From Siphonodentalium dalli (taxonomy: Eukaryota; Mollusca; Scaphopoda; Gadilida; Siphonodentaliidae): 64,000 nt of DNA. The position numbers and the translations under genes were made by a program. The stretch lies in the NCBI GenBank assembly GCA_032622095.1, contig CP136065.1:54121949-54185948 (forward strand), written 5' to 3'. Below are positions 1-11,384 of the stretch, piece by piece. Numbering within the stretch: position 1 is the stretch's first letter; each line of letters starts with the position of its first letter. Under the pieces are notes generated by a model. It was not told the origin of the DNA, ran no database searches, and saw nothing but the letters and a program-made list of their open reading frames with translations.

Positions 1-571
1 CTCGTGTATATGTGCTCTCTGCATTATAACAGCCGCAGAAAAAGCAAACAAGATATGCATGTACCGGTATCTTCAAACTGGAGGCTTGCAGATAATTCGA
101 CATTATTACTATTTTACCTGCGGATTATACATGTACTTCGTGGTCTCATTGTGTTTCGTCATTTGACTATTGACGAAGAAGTACTCGAAGTTTCTCCCGT
201 TCACGCATGAATTGATCAAATACAAATGGTCCATTGTCGTCGGTATCTAAATTTTATACCCATAAAAGGTCACGGCCTCAAATGACCACAGGGAGCATGG
301 AGTCACGCGTGTTTTTATTGTTGTGGACATAATAGATTGGAGATTTTGTGTAAACTTCGGTTATGTTCTGCACGTGCATAGTTTATGCGTTCCCATAACT
401 ACACATAAGGTAGGGTCGAGTTCAAATCCCAGGTCCGCAGATAATTGACCCTATAACTCTCAATAAAGTTAAACATAGTTTGTTACGTATTTAGAGAGGG
501 GTTCAGTTCCCTATACAAGTATGTGTCACCATGATGCTCATAAAAAGGCTAAATATATGCGAGATATGATA
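1..571. other. No gene recognised
   Basis: AT-rich sequence with only short chance frames. A tRNA B-box-like stretch near 415-430 has no partner A box. Nothing else is supported. Confidence 0.5.
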
Positions 572-763
572 TTTCAGCCTGTTCTCGTAAAAATAAGCAC
601 ACTACGGGCTTGTTTTAGAATTGCGTGAAATAAATAAGCTCATATTGGCATTATTTGAAAATTCAAATGCGCTCTATATAATGTGCATAAACGCACCATT
701 TTCGGATATATTTAAATGTGAAATAAGCCCGTATTCTGCTTATTTTCACGAGAAAAGGCTGAA
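572..763. mobile_element. Palindromic MITE, about 190 bp
   Basis: Inverted arms: TTTCAGCCTGTTCTCGT with AATAAGC and GGGCTT on the left, and the complement (AAGCCC, GCTTATTTTCACGAGAA, GGCTGAAA) on the right at 724-763. A partial extra copy of the GGGCTTATTT arm follows at 850-895. TSD not clear. Confidence 0.6.
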
Positions 764-1216
764 AAAAAACACAAATAATTCAACTCACAAGTTACCAGAT
801 GACGTACGCTCTTTATAATGTGTTTTCACTGTGGCCCGCGCCATCGGTGGGCTTATTTCAGTATCAAATAAGTCCAATATGAACATATTTTCACGACGAT
901 CTGCATGCTGTGTACTTAATCATATTTTATTGTAAATTAATTTACAACGGGATTGGGGAAACAAACAACTTACAATGCATATTCGATATGACGGTTTTAT
1001 GCAGGTATAATATATCACGTCTGGGATGGTTTTTTGAAATTGCTTTTGACTTATTCGTTTACAGATTTACAGCAAGTGGAATGTGTCTGCGGCGAAATCA
1101 AATCGTGCTACAACTTGTGTCCATGAATGGTATAAAACCTATCAGAATGCCCACACCCCGCACTCGATATATCCACATTACTTGGTGCAGGATATGTTAC
1201 TGCTTTAATCCTTTCT

Positions 1217-1290
1217 GTACTAAATGGATTTCCCCACTCAGTTATAAAGGTATACACTGGAATGGTCTAATATTCATTTGGAGGGGTTTT
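1217..1290 (-). repeat. Dispersed repeat family R1, copy 1 (fragment)
   Basis: The reverse complement matches 13440-13545 and 57840-57930: an AAATGAATAATAG block, a CATTCCA block and an ACTGAGTGGG-type block in the same order. The 130-codon open frame at 910-1302 runs across it and is therefore not taken as a gene. Confidence 0.6.
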
Positions 1291-1365
1291 CAGGAAAAAT
1301 AATCAGACGACAGATAATACGAAGTACAGAGCTATTTACATGTATCGCAAAGAAATGTTCAGATA

Positions 1366-1693
1366 TTAACCCTTTACCCAACAAAACCGGCCAAATAAAG
1401 CTTCAACAGCCTAAAATATCTTAGGTCTGTCTCAATAGAACCATACACATATGGATATCATTGGAACCGGCTCCTTGACCACATTGTGATAGTTAAAGTT
1501 ATGCCCTGTGCCAATGCATTCTCTTATATATGCGAGTCGACAATAGGTCGCCTCGCATATATACGAGAATGCATTGGCCTAAATTTTTTTTTAAGCCAAT
1601 GCATTCTCTTATATATGCGAGGCGACCTATGGTCGACTTGCATATATAAGAGAATGCATTGGCACAGGGCCCTTCTGTTGGGTAAAGGTTTAA
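1366..1693 (+). mobile_element. TTAA palindromic MITE, copy 1
   Basis: Bounded by TTAA at 1366-1369 and 1690-1693, with terminal inverted repeats CCCTTTACCCAACA / TGTTGGGTAAAGG. The interior holds two hairpins of the CCAATGCATTCTCTTATAT type (1514-1580 and 1598-1664) around an A/T spacer. The TTAA duplication plus a CCC start is the piggyBac signature; there is no coding capacity. Confidence 0.85.
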
Positions 1694-3150
1694 CTGAACA
1701 TTTCCTTCGGGATATCTACACGACAATGAGTGTTTAGTATAGACATGCCATGGTTAAACAAGTTATACAAGTGACATTGACCCAGTGAGAACTGGACATT
1801 GCCAAATGATATCTCTATAACTGATATAATGAAAAGTGATTATCTATTCCTTCCCATAATAATTTTATTGCAAAATTTAAGGACCCATTGGCGTTTATAT
1901 GTCGTCAAAAAGGCTCACTGCGCAGAGAGGCTTGGTTAGTCCACAAATAGATCGCGAATCTATTATAGGTAGTGTGATTATACAACGCAGTTTTCACCGG
2001 AAAAGATATGAGTAGACAGAAATTAGAATCATACGATGAAAAGTTTACTCAAACTGTTACAAACTTAAACTTTTTAATATTCTGAACACCGAACACGGAG
2101 TATATAGTGTGTTGTGTTGAATAAGGAAGTTTTTGACTCCCTTGTCTTGTACAACGACATTCGTGTGTATGGTATATTTGGGACGCAGTTGTACCGTATA
2201 CCAACCATGCATGGAATTTACTGTTTGAACGCACATTCCTTATTCATATACTTAAATTGTCACCACGATTCCCACAGTGGAGAAAATTAGACTGTATATA
2301 TAATCACTCAATTTATTAAACCTACATTTTCCGGTATTTGCCGTATCTCTATCCTCTTACCCATGTAATTGCCTCTTATTGTACCATTTCGTTGATATTT
2401 GCATTACCATATTGGCAGGCCAATGCAGTTCAAACACAACCGAAACCATGAACGTCATCATGGGTTTATAAAATTTCACAGGGGTGAGAAATCAACCCCC
2501 ACATAAGCCAAACTCTAGCATGATACTTTTTAGAGAGCGAACATATCTTATCTCGGGACAGGAACAACGGAATAGCTCGAGTAGCATTCTTATTCCTATA
2601 CCCCTCTCCACTTATGTGTTGTCATACGTACAATATAAAGTTATTTGCCGAAAAAAATAGCATATTTTGGTGATCATCTTGGACGCCATCTTGATCCAGG
2701 GTATGATATATGTCCACATCCGTACGAACCATTCTATACACCTCTCTCCACAAATAACACGCAGGTAAAACTAACATATATATACGCTAACAGACGTCTG
2801 GTGTATTCCCTATTTATGCTGGATTAAATCATCGTATTTTCAGAGGGTTAATACGAATGTATATATACATGGGGACAGGAATACAATAGAAGCGCACCGC
2901 AGCATTGTCATTTCTATCTCCGCCCATGCATTGTCAGTACTATCTTCAACCATATACCGATTGTACTCGCCACGTCTCAAGAAGCATTGATTAAAGACTC
3001 ATTACGTGTGCCCACCAGGTATACGTTGATAGGTAGAGTAGATATCGCTTTGTTATTGAGGGTCCATGTGGTCTGTTTGCAAATAAACCATTATCTATTG
3101 TGAAATGTTTTCGGAATTCTTCAATAGATTTATACTAAAATATTTGTTAT
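1694..3150. other. No gene recognised
   Basis: About 1.45 kb of AT-rich sequence. I see no long frame with recognisable protein, no inverted repeat and no match to the repeat families elsewhere in the window. Confidence 0.45.
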
Positions 3151-3214
3151 ATATATGAACTGCGTCGAATCCTCGCAATTCTGCTTTGGGTGTTTTTTGT
3201 GCGAAAATTTGCAT

Positions 3215-3565
3215 TGTGATAGACGTTCTTTTTTTGGTACTGCGGCGTCAAAATTCTTTAACAATATTATCATTTTTCTCACATTCTTAACAATTTTTTA
3301 TCATTTTTTTCATACATTCTTGATAAATTTTTTCTTACATTCTTTAACAAAAAAATTATCATTATTTTTTACATTCTTTAGAAAAAAATTATTATTATTT
3401 AATTTTTTTCTTACATTCTTAAACAATTATAAAAAAATAATATAAAATTTGTTAGGCCAATGCATTTTCTTATATATGCGAGGCGACCTCGGGTCGACTC
3501 GCATATATAAGACAATGCATTGGCACAGGGTTTTCGCAAAGTGATAGACGTTCTTTTATGGTACA
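3215..3565 (+). mobile_element. Decayed TTAA-MITE core with expanded A/T spacer
   Basis: The hairpin at 3453-3527 is the usual MITE core followed by GGCACAGGG. To its left, 3253-3447 is a run of 'acattctt(t)aaca' units. The same words form the short central spacer of the intact copies at 5.47-5.52 and 61.50-61.56 kb, so here the spacer appears to have expanded into a tandem array. Both sides carry a near-direct repeat GTGATAGACGTTCTTTT (3218 and 3541). Confidence 0.6.
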
Positions 3566-3613
3566 CGGGATTCAGTTGATTTTGATGTTGTACGCATGAT
3601 TCATACCCCGCTA

Positions 3614-4800
3614 TTAACCCTTTGAACACTGGCTCCCCACAACGATCGACACCATGACCCTGGGCTCCCAGTGTTATTTTTTTATTTATTGTAGACTTTG
3701 TTTAGGCGCAATGTTTGGGTTCTGTTTAAGTGGTGCCACAGATCCGAAACTTTACATGTATGTTCCCCATGGACCACTGAGTATTTTCAGACCGGGATAC
3801 ATTGCCAAACGATCACTCCCTGGCAACGGTTACTATGCAGCTACCCGAAATTGAATCTAAAATGCAATTATAGCTTTTATCGACGTATTTCAGCCTTAGG
3901 AAATGGCGTTTTCGATGCAGCCCATGCCCCATTTGTTATATATCTGGCCGGATGAGTGAACCAAACTTTTGTTTAAGGGTGGCAACGGTTGCTAACCCCA
4001 GATGATCCAATGACACCATTGCCCTGAGCATTCAATCGTATTATGCTCCATTTTAGACATTTCCTAGACGCTTGTTACGTTTTTCCGAAATCACGTGACG
4101 AGCGTTTCGGTTGGTCTCGTCGACAATCAAATGCCAGAGTGCATCATCCCAAAATAAATTTAAATACTCCACCTTGGGGTGTACTGTCCATACTTATTGA
4201 AGTTGGTACATTCTTTGGTCCCGGCTTCTCTTTCGGTGTAAAGGTACGTATAACAAACGAATTTGCGTCCCTTTCAACGTATGGACATTATGATCACCGT
4301 GACTAATTGCAGGTATGAAGCCACGCCCCCTGCCACGCCCCTACCTCGACATAAGCTCCGCCCACTTCCACAACACCTCAACTACCCCATACATTGATCT
4401 CTTGTCGTAACTATCTCTACTTGAAACAACGCCACCCGCGACTGGCGTCTGAATCTCTCCCAGTGGCACTGTGCTTTCGTTCTCCCATTCTAACTCACAA
4501 ATGGCGTAGTCATCATCATCGAAATCTTCCGCGTCCGATTCCAAACTTTGCCGGACCACCTCGTCTACCGAAAATGTTTTAGGCTTCATAATTCATGATG
4601 TTGTGTACTTAAACACAAGAGAAACAAGACACAAACAAAAACATAATTATTGGAGAAGCAGACGACGCGACGATGTATGTAAACAACAAACACGTGGCGG
4701 TCGATATATGGCCGGTCCAGCGGCCGGTATACCGGCCGCTGGGGTATATGGAGGTTCACGCTGCGGCCGGTTTTCCGGCCGCTCGGGTTCAAAGGGTTAA
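3614..4800 (-). mobile_element. Internally deleted piggyBac-like element, 1.19 kb
   Basis: TTAA at both ends (3614-3617 and 4797-4800) with TIR CCCTTTGAAC / GTTCAAAGGG. Subterminal hairpins built on CGGCCGGTATACCGGCCG and GCGGCCGGTTTTCCGGCCGC lie inside the right end. The minus-strand ORF at 4589-4341 reads inward from that end. The interior lacks any recognisable transposase catalytic core, so it is non-autonomous. Confidence 0.8.
4341..4589 (-). pseudogene. Remnant N-terminus of a piggyBac-type transposase
   Basis: 82-codon frame starting MKPKTFSVDEVVRQSLESDA, then a strongly acidic stretch (EDFDDDDYAI) and a stop. Its position just inside a TTAA/CCCTTTGAAC terminus, its inward orientation and the acidic, low-complexity N-terminus all fit piggyBac transposases, which begin this way. 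The DDD catalytic domain and C-terminal Cys-rich domain are absent from the element. Assignment comes mainly from context; the sequence alone is not diagnostic. Confidence 0.5.
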
Positions 4801-5238
4801 AGATGCATAATCCGATTAAACGCCCCTCAATTACTTTTTATTTGGATTCGGGGGTAAACAAATAATTGATTCGAGTCGAGGAACCCACCTATCAAAGCTC
4901 AAGAGTTATTATAGATATCGATTTTTGACATCTATTATTTTTGACAATCGAGTCTTATAGTGACCCAGTAAAAAAATCGACTAGCCGACGGTCTCGGACC
5001 AAATTGCGGACGAAGATGGATAATTCTAAAATCAAGAGACTTTCTGTTGATAATAAGGCCAAATTTCGTCGGACAACTTGTTGACAAATAACACGTTTCG
5101 TGCAATTTTATACTATAGTGGTTAGAATTATTTTTGGGCAATTAATCGTTCTGATAGCTGAAGTGGCATTTAAAAAAATGTTGTTGTTGTAGGAATTTGA
5201 TTATATGGGGACCATCGAATCGGATTGAGTACCTTTAA
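4797..5238 (-). mobile_element. TTAA-bounded family B element, copy 1
   Basis: About 440 bp between TTAA sites it shares with its neighbours on both sides. The left end is AGATGCATAATCCGATT and the right end is GGATTGAGTACCT. The same sequence recurs in the opposite orientation at 55329-55764 and partly at 15525-15675. No coding capacity. Confidence 0.75.
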
Positions 5239-5619
5239 CCCTTTACCCAACAAACCGGCCAACAACGGCCAAATAAAGCTGCAACAGCCTAAATTATCTT
5301 GGGTCTGTCTCAATAAAACCATACAAATATGGATATCATTGGAACCGGCTCATTGACCACATTGTGATGGTTATAGCTATGCCCTGTGCCAATGCATTCT
5401 CTTATATATGCGAGTCGACCATAGGTCGCCTCGCATATATAAGAGAATGCATTGGCCTAAAAAAATCTTTTTTTAACACTTTTTACCATTTTTTCTTACA
5501 TTCTTTAACAATTTTATAATTTTTAATGTGTTAAGCCAATGCATTCTCTTATATATGCGAGGCGACCTATGGTCGACTCGCATATATAAGAGAATGCATT
5601 GGCACAGGGCCCTTCTGTT
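5235..5619 (+). mobile_element. TTAA palindromic MITE, copy 2 (right end lost)
   Basis: Begins TTAA-CCCTTTACCCAACA directly at the end of the preceding element. It carries both hairpins (5391-5456 and 5533-5606) and stops after GGGCCCTTCTGTT, without the terminal GGGTAAAGGGTTAA. Confidence 0.8.
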
Positions 5620-6502
5620 TCAGGATTCAACAACAAGGCTGGTACGCAGCTTTTATAGTATCGATTTATTAAACTTTCAAAGCCGAAATGACATATTTTA
5701 ATGTAGGCTAATTCAGTCTCACGTGTTGAGGTTATGGGCATTACTTCAGATAATGTGTGGAAATTATCATATTAGTGTGAAATAACCATGACTTATATTC
5801 TATATTTTCTTACCCGGTATGCAGGACTCACACCCTCTGCTAACTGGTATATTCAGGATGTGTGTGGGAATACTAGTGATGCGAACCGGACCGCTTTGGA
5901 CCGGTCCGGTCCGAAACGGGTGTCACTGGACCGGACCGGACCGCTTTTTGCCGCCGGTCCTGTACTCTCCGGTCCGGTCCACTATTTTACTTCAGTTATA
6001 ATAAACTATCGCGAATATTATTGCGTATTTGCCGTCATATCAATTAGCAACGATGTATTGACGTATTCAAGTGGTTAATATCTATTAAACGTTTGGTGCC
6101 ACGAAAACAATGTATAGATGTACTACATGGCATCAACTAATCAATTTGGATGGATATCGAATGGAGTATTCTATTGTTTTTCACAGTTATAATTATCGAA
6201 GAAACATTCAAACCACATTACATAGTACATATACACAAGACAGTCAATAGTAGTTGTACTTAGTTATATATATAACTGTAATTGCCAGGACTCTACAATC
6301 AGCCATCACAATCTCCAAGACTCCAATATTAATGAAGTAGTCATATTAGTACACATTTGTATAATTGTCATCAGTATAGTTATTTCGTTTAAATTTCAAT
6401 TTAATGAAAATACGTATGATACGAATCATGCATATACGATCAGTTGAGTGCCATGTTAGATTGGTTATAACACATTCTGGCCCTAGCTATATGGTGTCAG
6501 AC

Positions 6503-6825
6503 CGGTTTTCCGAAGACCTATTACTACGAAGGCCCACAACTCCGAAGACCCGATTCTCCGACGGCCCACAACTCCGAAGACCCGATTCTCCGACAGCCCA
6601 TAACTCCGAAGACCCGATTCTCCGACGGCCCATAACTCCGAAGATCCGATTCTCCGAAAGCCCATAACTCCGAAGGGCCGATTCTCCGAAGACCTATAAC
6701 TCCGAAGACCTATAACTCCGAAGGGCCGATTCTCCGAAGACCTATAACTCCGAAGGCCCGATTCTCCGACGGCCCATAACTCCGAAGGTCCGATTCTCCG
6801 AAGGTCCGATTCTCCGAAGATTTTG
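6503..6825 (+). repeat. 16-bp-period array (CCGAAGACCCGATTCT / CCGACGGCCCATAACT)
   Basis: About 20 units of 16 bp in two alternating variants that share TCCGA and differ in the second half (GATTC versus ATAAC). It is the inverted partner of 7526-7763. Direct units abut with no spacers, so this is not a CRISPR. Confidence 0.85.
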
Positions 6826-7525
6826 TTTTATCGGGGTATTATCGTTTACTAAATAGTGTACAGTCCAGTGGCGAAGCCAAGGGGTCCCAAAATTCCCACT
6901 GCCCCCATTAAACCTCTACTTGCTATTTCAGACAATATGGACCCCTACCAAAACATGTCCAATATCATGTAAACGCCCGGAAATCGTTCATGGGGCATCA
7001 AAATATTCAAACTTTCCTACTGCCCCCACCTAAATGGGAATCCTGGCCCGCCACTGACTATACACCAGATACTATAACGTTACGTTGGCCCATGAGATGC
7101 CAGAGTAAAATGTACAGGGGTGAACGGGGAAGAACTTGTCGCCCCTGTGCATGTTAGGCTACTCTGACATTCTTGCAGCGTTTCGTTATAATATACCCGG
7201 TGCACACCAGTGGCGGTGCCAGGGTTCCCATTTAGGGGTGCACATTAATTAGCATATGTGGGGGATATGTGGGGGATATATCATGCATATGATATGCCGA
7301 AAGCATATCACGAAGGCCTGATTTGGGAAGCGCATACATGGGAGGGGTCGCCCCCAATCGTTGGTCCGGGGGCTCCCCTGGGCAGGAACACTGTGAATAT
7401 TTGAATGCCTAGGAGGGATTTCCTGACGTTTACATGACATTTGACATGTTTTTTTGGGGGGGGGGGGGGTCTTCCCTAGGGCCCCGCCACTGGACTGTAC
7501 ACTATTTAATAAGCGATAAAACATG

Positions 7526-7763
7526 ATCTTCGGAGAATCGGACCTTCGGAGAATCGGCCCTTCGGAGTTATAGACCTTCGGAGTTATGGGCGTTCGGAGT
7601 TATAGGCATTCGGAGTTATGGGCTTTCGGAGTTATGGGTCTTCGGAGTTATGGGATTTCGGAGAATCGGGACTTCGGAGTTATGGGCTTTCGGAGAATCG
7701 GGGCGTCGGAGAATCTGACCTTCGGAGAATCGGACCTTATTCGGAGTTATGGGTCTTCGGAAA
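7526..7763 (-). repeat. Inverted partner of the 16-bp array
   Basis: TTCGGAGAATCGG and TTCGGAGTTATGGG units, the complement of the array at 6503-6825. The inner flanks also pair: 6826-6880 with 7485-7525, through GTGTACAGTCCAGTGG. Together the two arrays could form a stem of more than 200 bp. Confidence 0.85.
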
Positions 7764-8063
7764 AACGCTACGTAACCCCACAAGAGACAGACAATGATGC
7801 ATACAATCGGCAACAAGTAAGTTTGAACATATATGGACTCATTGCAATGTACTGAACTCAATAAGTACTATACAGAGTAAAAACTTTGAGAAAACAGATA
7901 ATTCATTAACATATAGCCTATTATAGGTGGACCGGACCGTTTTGGACCGGTCCAGGCATGTGTACCGGACCGGAATGGCCTGGACCGGACCGGACTGGAC
8001 CGCCTTGGCAGTGGACCGGACCACCCAAGGTGGTCCGGTCCGGTCCGCATCACTAGGGAATAC

Positions 8064-8816
8064 ATGTAAATGCCTATGCATGCAAATGCTCGCTTGCGTC
8101 ATATTCAGTTCCGGCTACGCAGGGTTCAAACTATTGTTATGGGGGACTTTATATGCCCCAAAATGAGTTATTCAATAGAGTAGAATCTGTTGCATCAAGA
8201 AGAACAATTACCACAATTTCTTCAGTATATGGAACAATAAAGAGTGTTCATTGATATTCGATTCTTGGTGTGGTAAAATAAAGAGCTTCAGAATTTTGCT
8301 GCCAAAGCTCGGCATGTCTCGGAGACAAGTACACATGACATACAGATGTGTCAAATATCTTCCATATAAAGACCTTTAGTCGTATGTGTGGGAATTTGTA
8401 GCTGATAATTCTTTTAAAAGTACATAAAATCTTATTAGGTTCAAACGAGTCGTGTCCGTTTGTGTGTAATCATAAGGAGTAATCACCAAAAGGAAGAGGT
8501 CACAGGGTCATAGCTTCATAATTGTGGGAACATTTCGGTTAATTTGTATCCTCCAGTAACCCAGTTTTGGAGTGTCATTTATTACAATTTGTATATACGG
8601 ATCTCTATTAACAATGTTGACATACGAAATACTAGAAGGCTACGGTTTATCGATGTGAAAAAATGAAACCTTTGGAGTGAAACAAGTTAGTGACGATTGC
8701 CGAGGAAGAAAAGAAATACACCGTTGCGATAAAAATGTGTTTTGATAGTCGAAGCCTTGAACCCAGAATCAAACGCATTTTGGTATTATTTATGTCATTT
8801 TATTTTCCTTAAATAT
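8064..8816. other. No gene recognised
   Basis: AT-rich. Two 'aataaagag' words near 8243 and 8278 resemble those in the R2 repeat that follows; nothing else stands out. Confidence 0.4.
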
Positions 8817-9333
8817 ACGGGCGGTGTTGGCGGTGGGTATGATGTTAAAATATTCACCTCCGTCAAAAACCGCCATAAACAGAAATAATAGTAAAATATA
8901 GACAGACTTCTTATACCAATCAGAAATATGGCATAAACAGTATGGCATTGTCAAATGTTTTCCCTTGTTATGTAAACAAAAGCAATAAACGTTACAGAAC
9001 CCGGCTTTTGTTTAGATCCGGATATGGTAAACATAAAGAGCGTTGTTTGTTACTGTTTTCCTGATATGGAAATAATAAAGAGCGTTTATATCATTTGTGT
9101 GTGATTAACCAATAGAATTGCGCTGTGTTGTGTAAACAGAAGCAAAACTTCTGTAACACGAGCAGGCTATTGTTCATGTACACCATTGTACGTCTTGACG
9201 ACAATATGCTATTTACGCGCTGATTATGTTTGGCATATGAACAAAACTATATATATTTTAATATTCCTTCTGTTGATGTCGATTTGAACAACTATGAATA
9301 TTTCTGCAACGAACACCGCCCGTGTCTTTAAAG
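8817..9333 (+). repeat. Dispersed repeat family R2, copy 1
   Basis: About 515 bp closely matching 17770-18280, from ACGGGCGG(T/C)GTTGGC to GTGTCTTTAA. It contains AACATAAAGAGCGTT and AATAATAAAGAGCGTT. No inverted ends or coding frame are seen, so the class is unknown. Confidence 0.75.
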
Positions 9334-9602
9334 GGACACACGGGACTCACAGTGGGTAAATATGTGCAAAAATATAAAAGTCTGTAAAACATAACCGCTA
9401 TAAGAAGGAAATGGCGAATACAGATACACGTTGAAATTGTTCTTTTATTCATTATTGATAGTTCTCAAATATAAACGAAATTTTGCGTGTTGAAGATATC
9501 ATGTTTGTTAAATTGATCTTTTTTCTAAATCTCTGTGAGCAACTATTTCTCAATTCTTTACCAGTCCTATATAGTTGATCGCAGGAAGAAAGAATTAATA
9601 AA

Positions 9603-9714
9603 ATGTTTAGTCGGATTAGTCCACCATTGATATGGTGGGACAGGGATCTTGTTTCTGAGTCTGCCAGTCATTTCTGGACGGGTTGGCATGCAAGGGATCA
9701 GTCAGATAGCGTGG
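9603..9714 (+). CDS. Candidate coding exon, unrecognised
   Basis: ATG at 9603 opens 37 codons (MFSRISPPLIWWDRDLVSES, then ASHFWTGWHARDQSDSV) and runs into a strong donor GTGG|gtgagt. The composition is more protein-like than its surroundings, but I recognise no family and found no partner exon. May be chance. Confidence 0.2.
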
Positions 9715-10127
9715 GTGAGTGTTCTTCTAACATAAACATATATAATTTAACATAGTCTAATGGATGAATATGTTCCAGATAGAATGTGACATGTAAACTA
9801 GACTTTTATTTATACTAAAAAAAAACAAAGGCATTTTTGTTATTGAATTCTTAACGCAGTTCCTATATATATCATCGGGCAGTTACGCAGGGGCGCCGGA
9901 CTTAAAGGGCATTTCTATTGTCGGGGATCATATATGTGGGGTCATGCCATATATAATCACAGTACAGAGTCAATTCATTATTTGATATACCTTTGGTATA
10001 CATTCCTATATCCATTCTAGTTTTATCTACATAAACGCCGGGCCAAAAATGCATTTCAATGGTCGGGGGTCATATATGTGTGTGGTGGAATGCATGGTTT
10101 ATACAAGATCAAGGAAAATATTGTTAC

Positions 10128-10758
10128 AGGCCAATTAATTCTCTCATATATGCGAGGAATCCATATGGGAGACTCGCATATATTATAGTAGATGATGCCA
10201 TGAATATCTACTCTGGCTAACTCCCGTATATAGAGATCATATTCTACCAGTACAAAACCTTGGATCTTTTTGAAGTTTTGACAGGGAACCTTATAAAGTC
10301 GAAAAAATAACACGGGGAATATATTTATTGATGTTTATCTGTTCCTTAATAGTGTACTTCACTATATGTGACGGTCTCAACTCGAAATTGTATGCTTTTC
10401 TGTGGCTTTTGTGAACCGATATCGAAATAAACATTCAATTAATTACCCAGGAAAAATTCCATAATTGTAAGAAACGCAAAGAAAAATCGCTCACAATGTT
10501 ACCTAAATCGTGAAATTTTGAGTTGGGACCTTCACCTACAGTGAAGTACATTATTAAGAAACAGATAATAACTAAGATATATATTCCCTGTGTTATTTTT
10601 TCGATATTATAAGGTTCCCTGTAAAAACTTTTACACTGGTGGAATATGATCTCTACGGGCGTCAGCCAGAGTAGAGATTCATGGCATGATCTAATATTAT
10701 AGAATGCATTGGCACAGGGTTTTCGCAAACTGTCTGAAAGCTCCAGTCATGGTGTTAA
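10128..10758 (+). mobile_element. TTAA palindromic MITE, interrupted
   Basis: The left part (10128-10188) holds the hairpin arm with ATATGCGAG and GACTCGCATATAT. The right part (10694-10758) resumes as TATAGAATGCATTGGCACAG and ends GCTCCAGTCATGGTGTTAA, the terminus of MITE subfamily 2. The TA element at 10191-10691 splits the hairpin. The left TTAA end was not identified. Confidence 0.7.
10191..10691 (-). mobile_element. TA-flanked inverted-repeat element T1, copy 1
   Basis: TA at 10189-10190 and 10692-10693, with TIR GAT(G/C)ATGCCATGAAT. Long arms then pair through GTAGAGATCATATTC, GTACAAAACCTTGG and GGGAACCTTATAA. The TA duplication suggests Tc1/mariner-type mobilisation. It sits inside the palindromic MITE. 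Homologue at 61238-62135. Confidence 0.8.
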
Positions 10759-10840
10759 TCACAGTACAGGGTCTTTGCATTACTTGGTATACATAGCTGT
10801 CCATTCTCGTCTTATCCTACATAAACATATATAGGACCCT

Positions 10841-11384
10841 CTCTAAACAACTCTTTTAGACATATAGGCGTGGTGTATGGTGCATGCTATGAATCATCTG
10901 TGCCGGTCACACAGGCATAAGTTTGAATGGTAGGTGTGATGGTTAACATTATATTGTAGACTCATCGTGGATGCTCGCGCGCATGTTAGTTCTGATGTTG
11001 AGTGGTCTGATCGCATGGCCTTATGTATGAATCTCTTCACAGACTCCAACTATGCAGCGCATTCATGGGTTTCTTATCATTCCCTCTGCCGAGCAAATGT
11101 CTTTATGTTCTGATAAGATTTCCTCGGAATCACCAAAGGGGTCAGAAGTCTCCAGCATGTGTTCATGCTTGCTAAACCACGTGCATTACTAATGGCTTCT
11201 GACAGAACTGCAATCCAGTAATGGGGTATATATTTCCCAGTTATCGTTGGTGGATGTTATCGGTTTACCTGAGTATATGCTGCTATCTCGTAGAGTCTAT
11301 ACGGCGAAAACAGATATAGCAAACTGATGAAAACCAACAATAAATATATATGCTCTATATATTAAATAAAAAGAGCTAGTTGTC
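10841..11384. other. No gene recognised
   Basis: Unannotated AT-rich sequence without clear frames or repeats. Confidence 0.4.

Larger units (their letters stand above)
5874..8055. mobile_element. hAT-like fold-back composite element, 2.18 kb
   Basis: Perfect 8-bp TSD GGGAATAC (5866-5873 and 8056-8063) with TIR TAGTGATGCG. The 8-bp TSD and TAGNG-type end are hAT hallmarks. Both ends continue into GC-rich (GGACCGGACC)-type repeats (5885-5980 and 7928-8047) that pair with each other. Nested inside are two further inverted tandem arrays and, at the centre, CAGTGGCG-type ends (6873, 7054, 7207, 7490) of still smaller elements. No transposase is visible. Confidence 0.8.
9948..10840. repeat. Imperfect direct repeats flanking the nested elements
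   Basis: 9948-10040 and 10756-10840 share, in order, AATCACAGTACAG, TTGGTATACAT and CATTCT(A/C)GT(T/C)TTAT. This suggests a local duplication into which the 10.13-10.76 kb elements fell, or two members of an older repeat. Confidence 0.5.

Noticed and set aside
408-450. tRNA B-box-like GAGTTCAAATCCCAG
   Set aside because: No A box at the right distance and no cloverleaf; too little to call a tRNA or SINE.
910-1302. 130-codon open frame (+)
   Set aside because: Starts from a non-ATG codon, overlaps a fragment of dispersed repeat R1, and has no recognisable domain or splice context.
6503-6825. Regular short repeats that might suggest a CRISPR array
   Set aside because: Units are contiguous 16-mers without spacers, paired with an inverted array, in animal DNA inside a hAT-like element.
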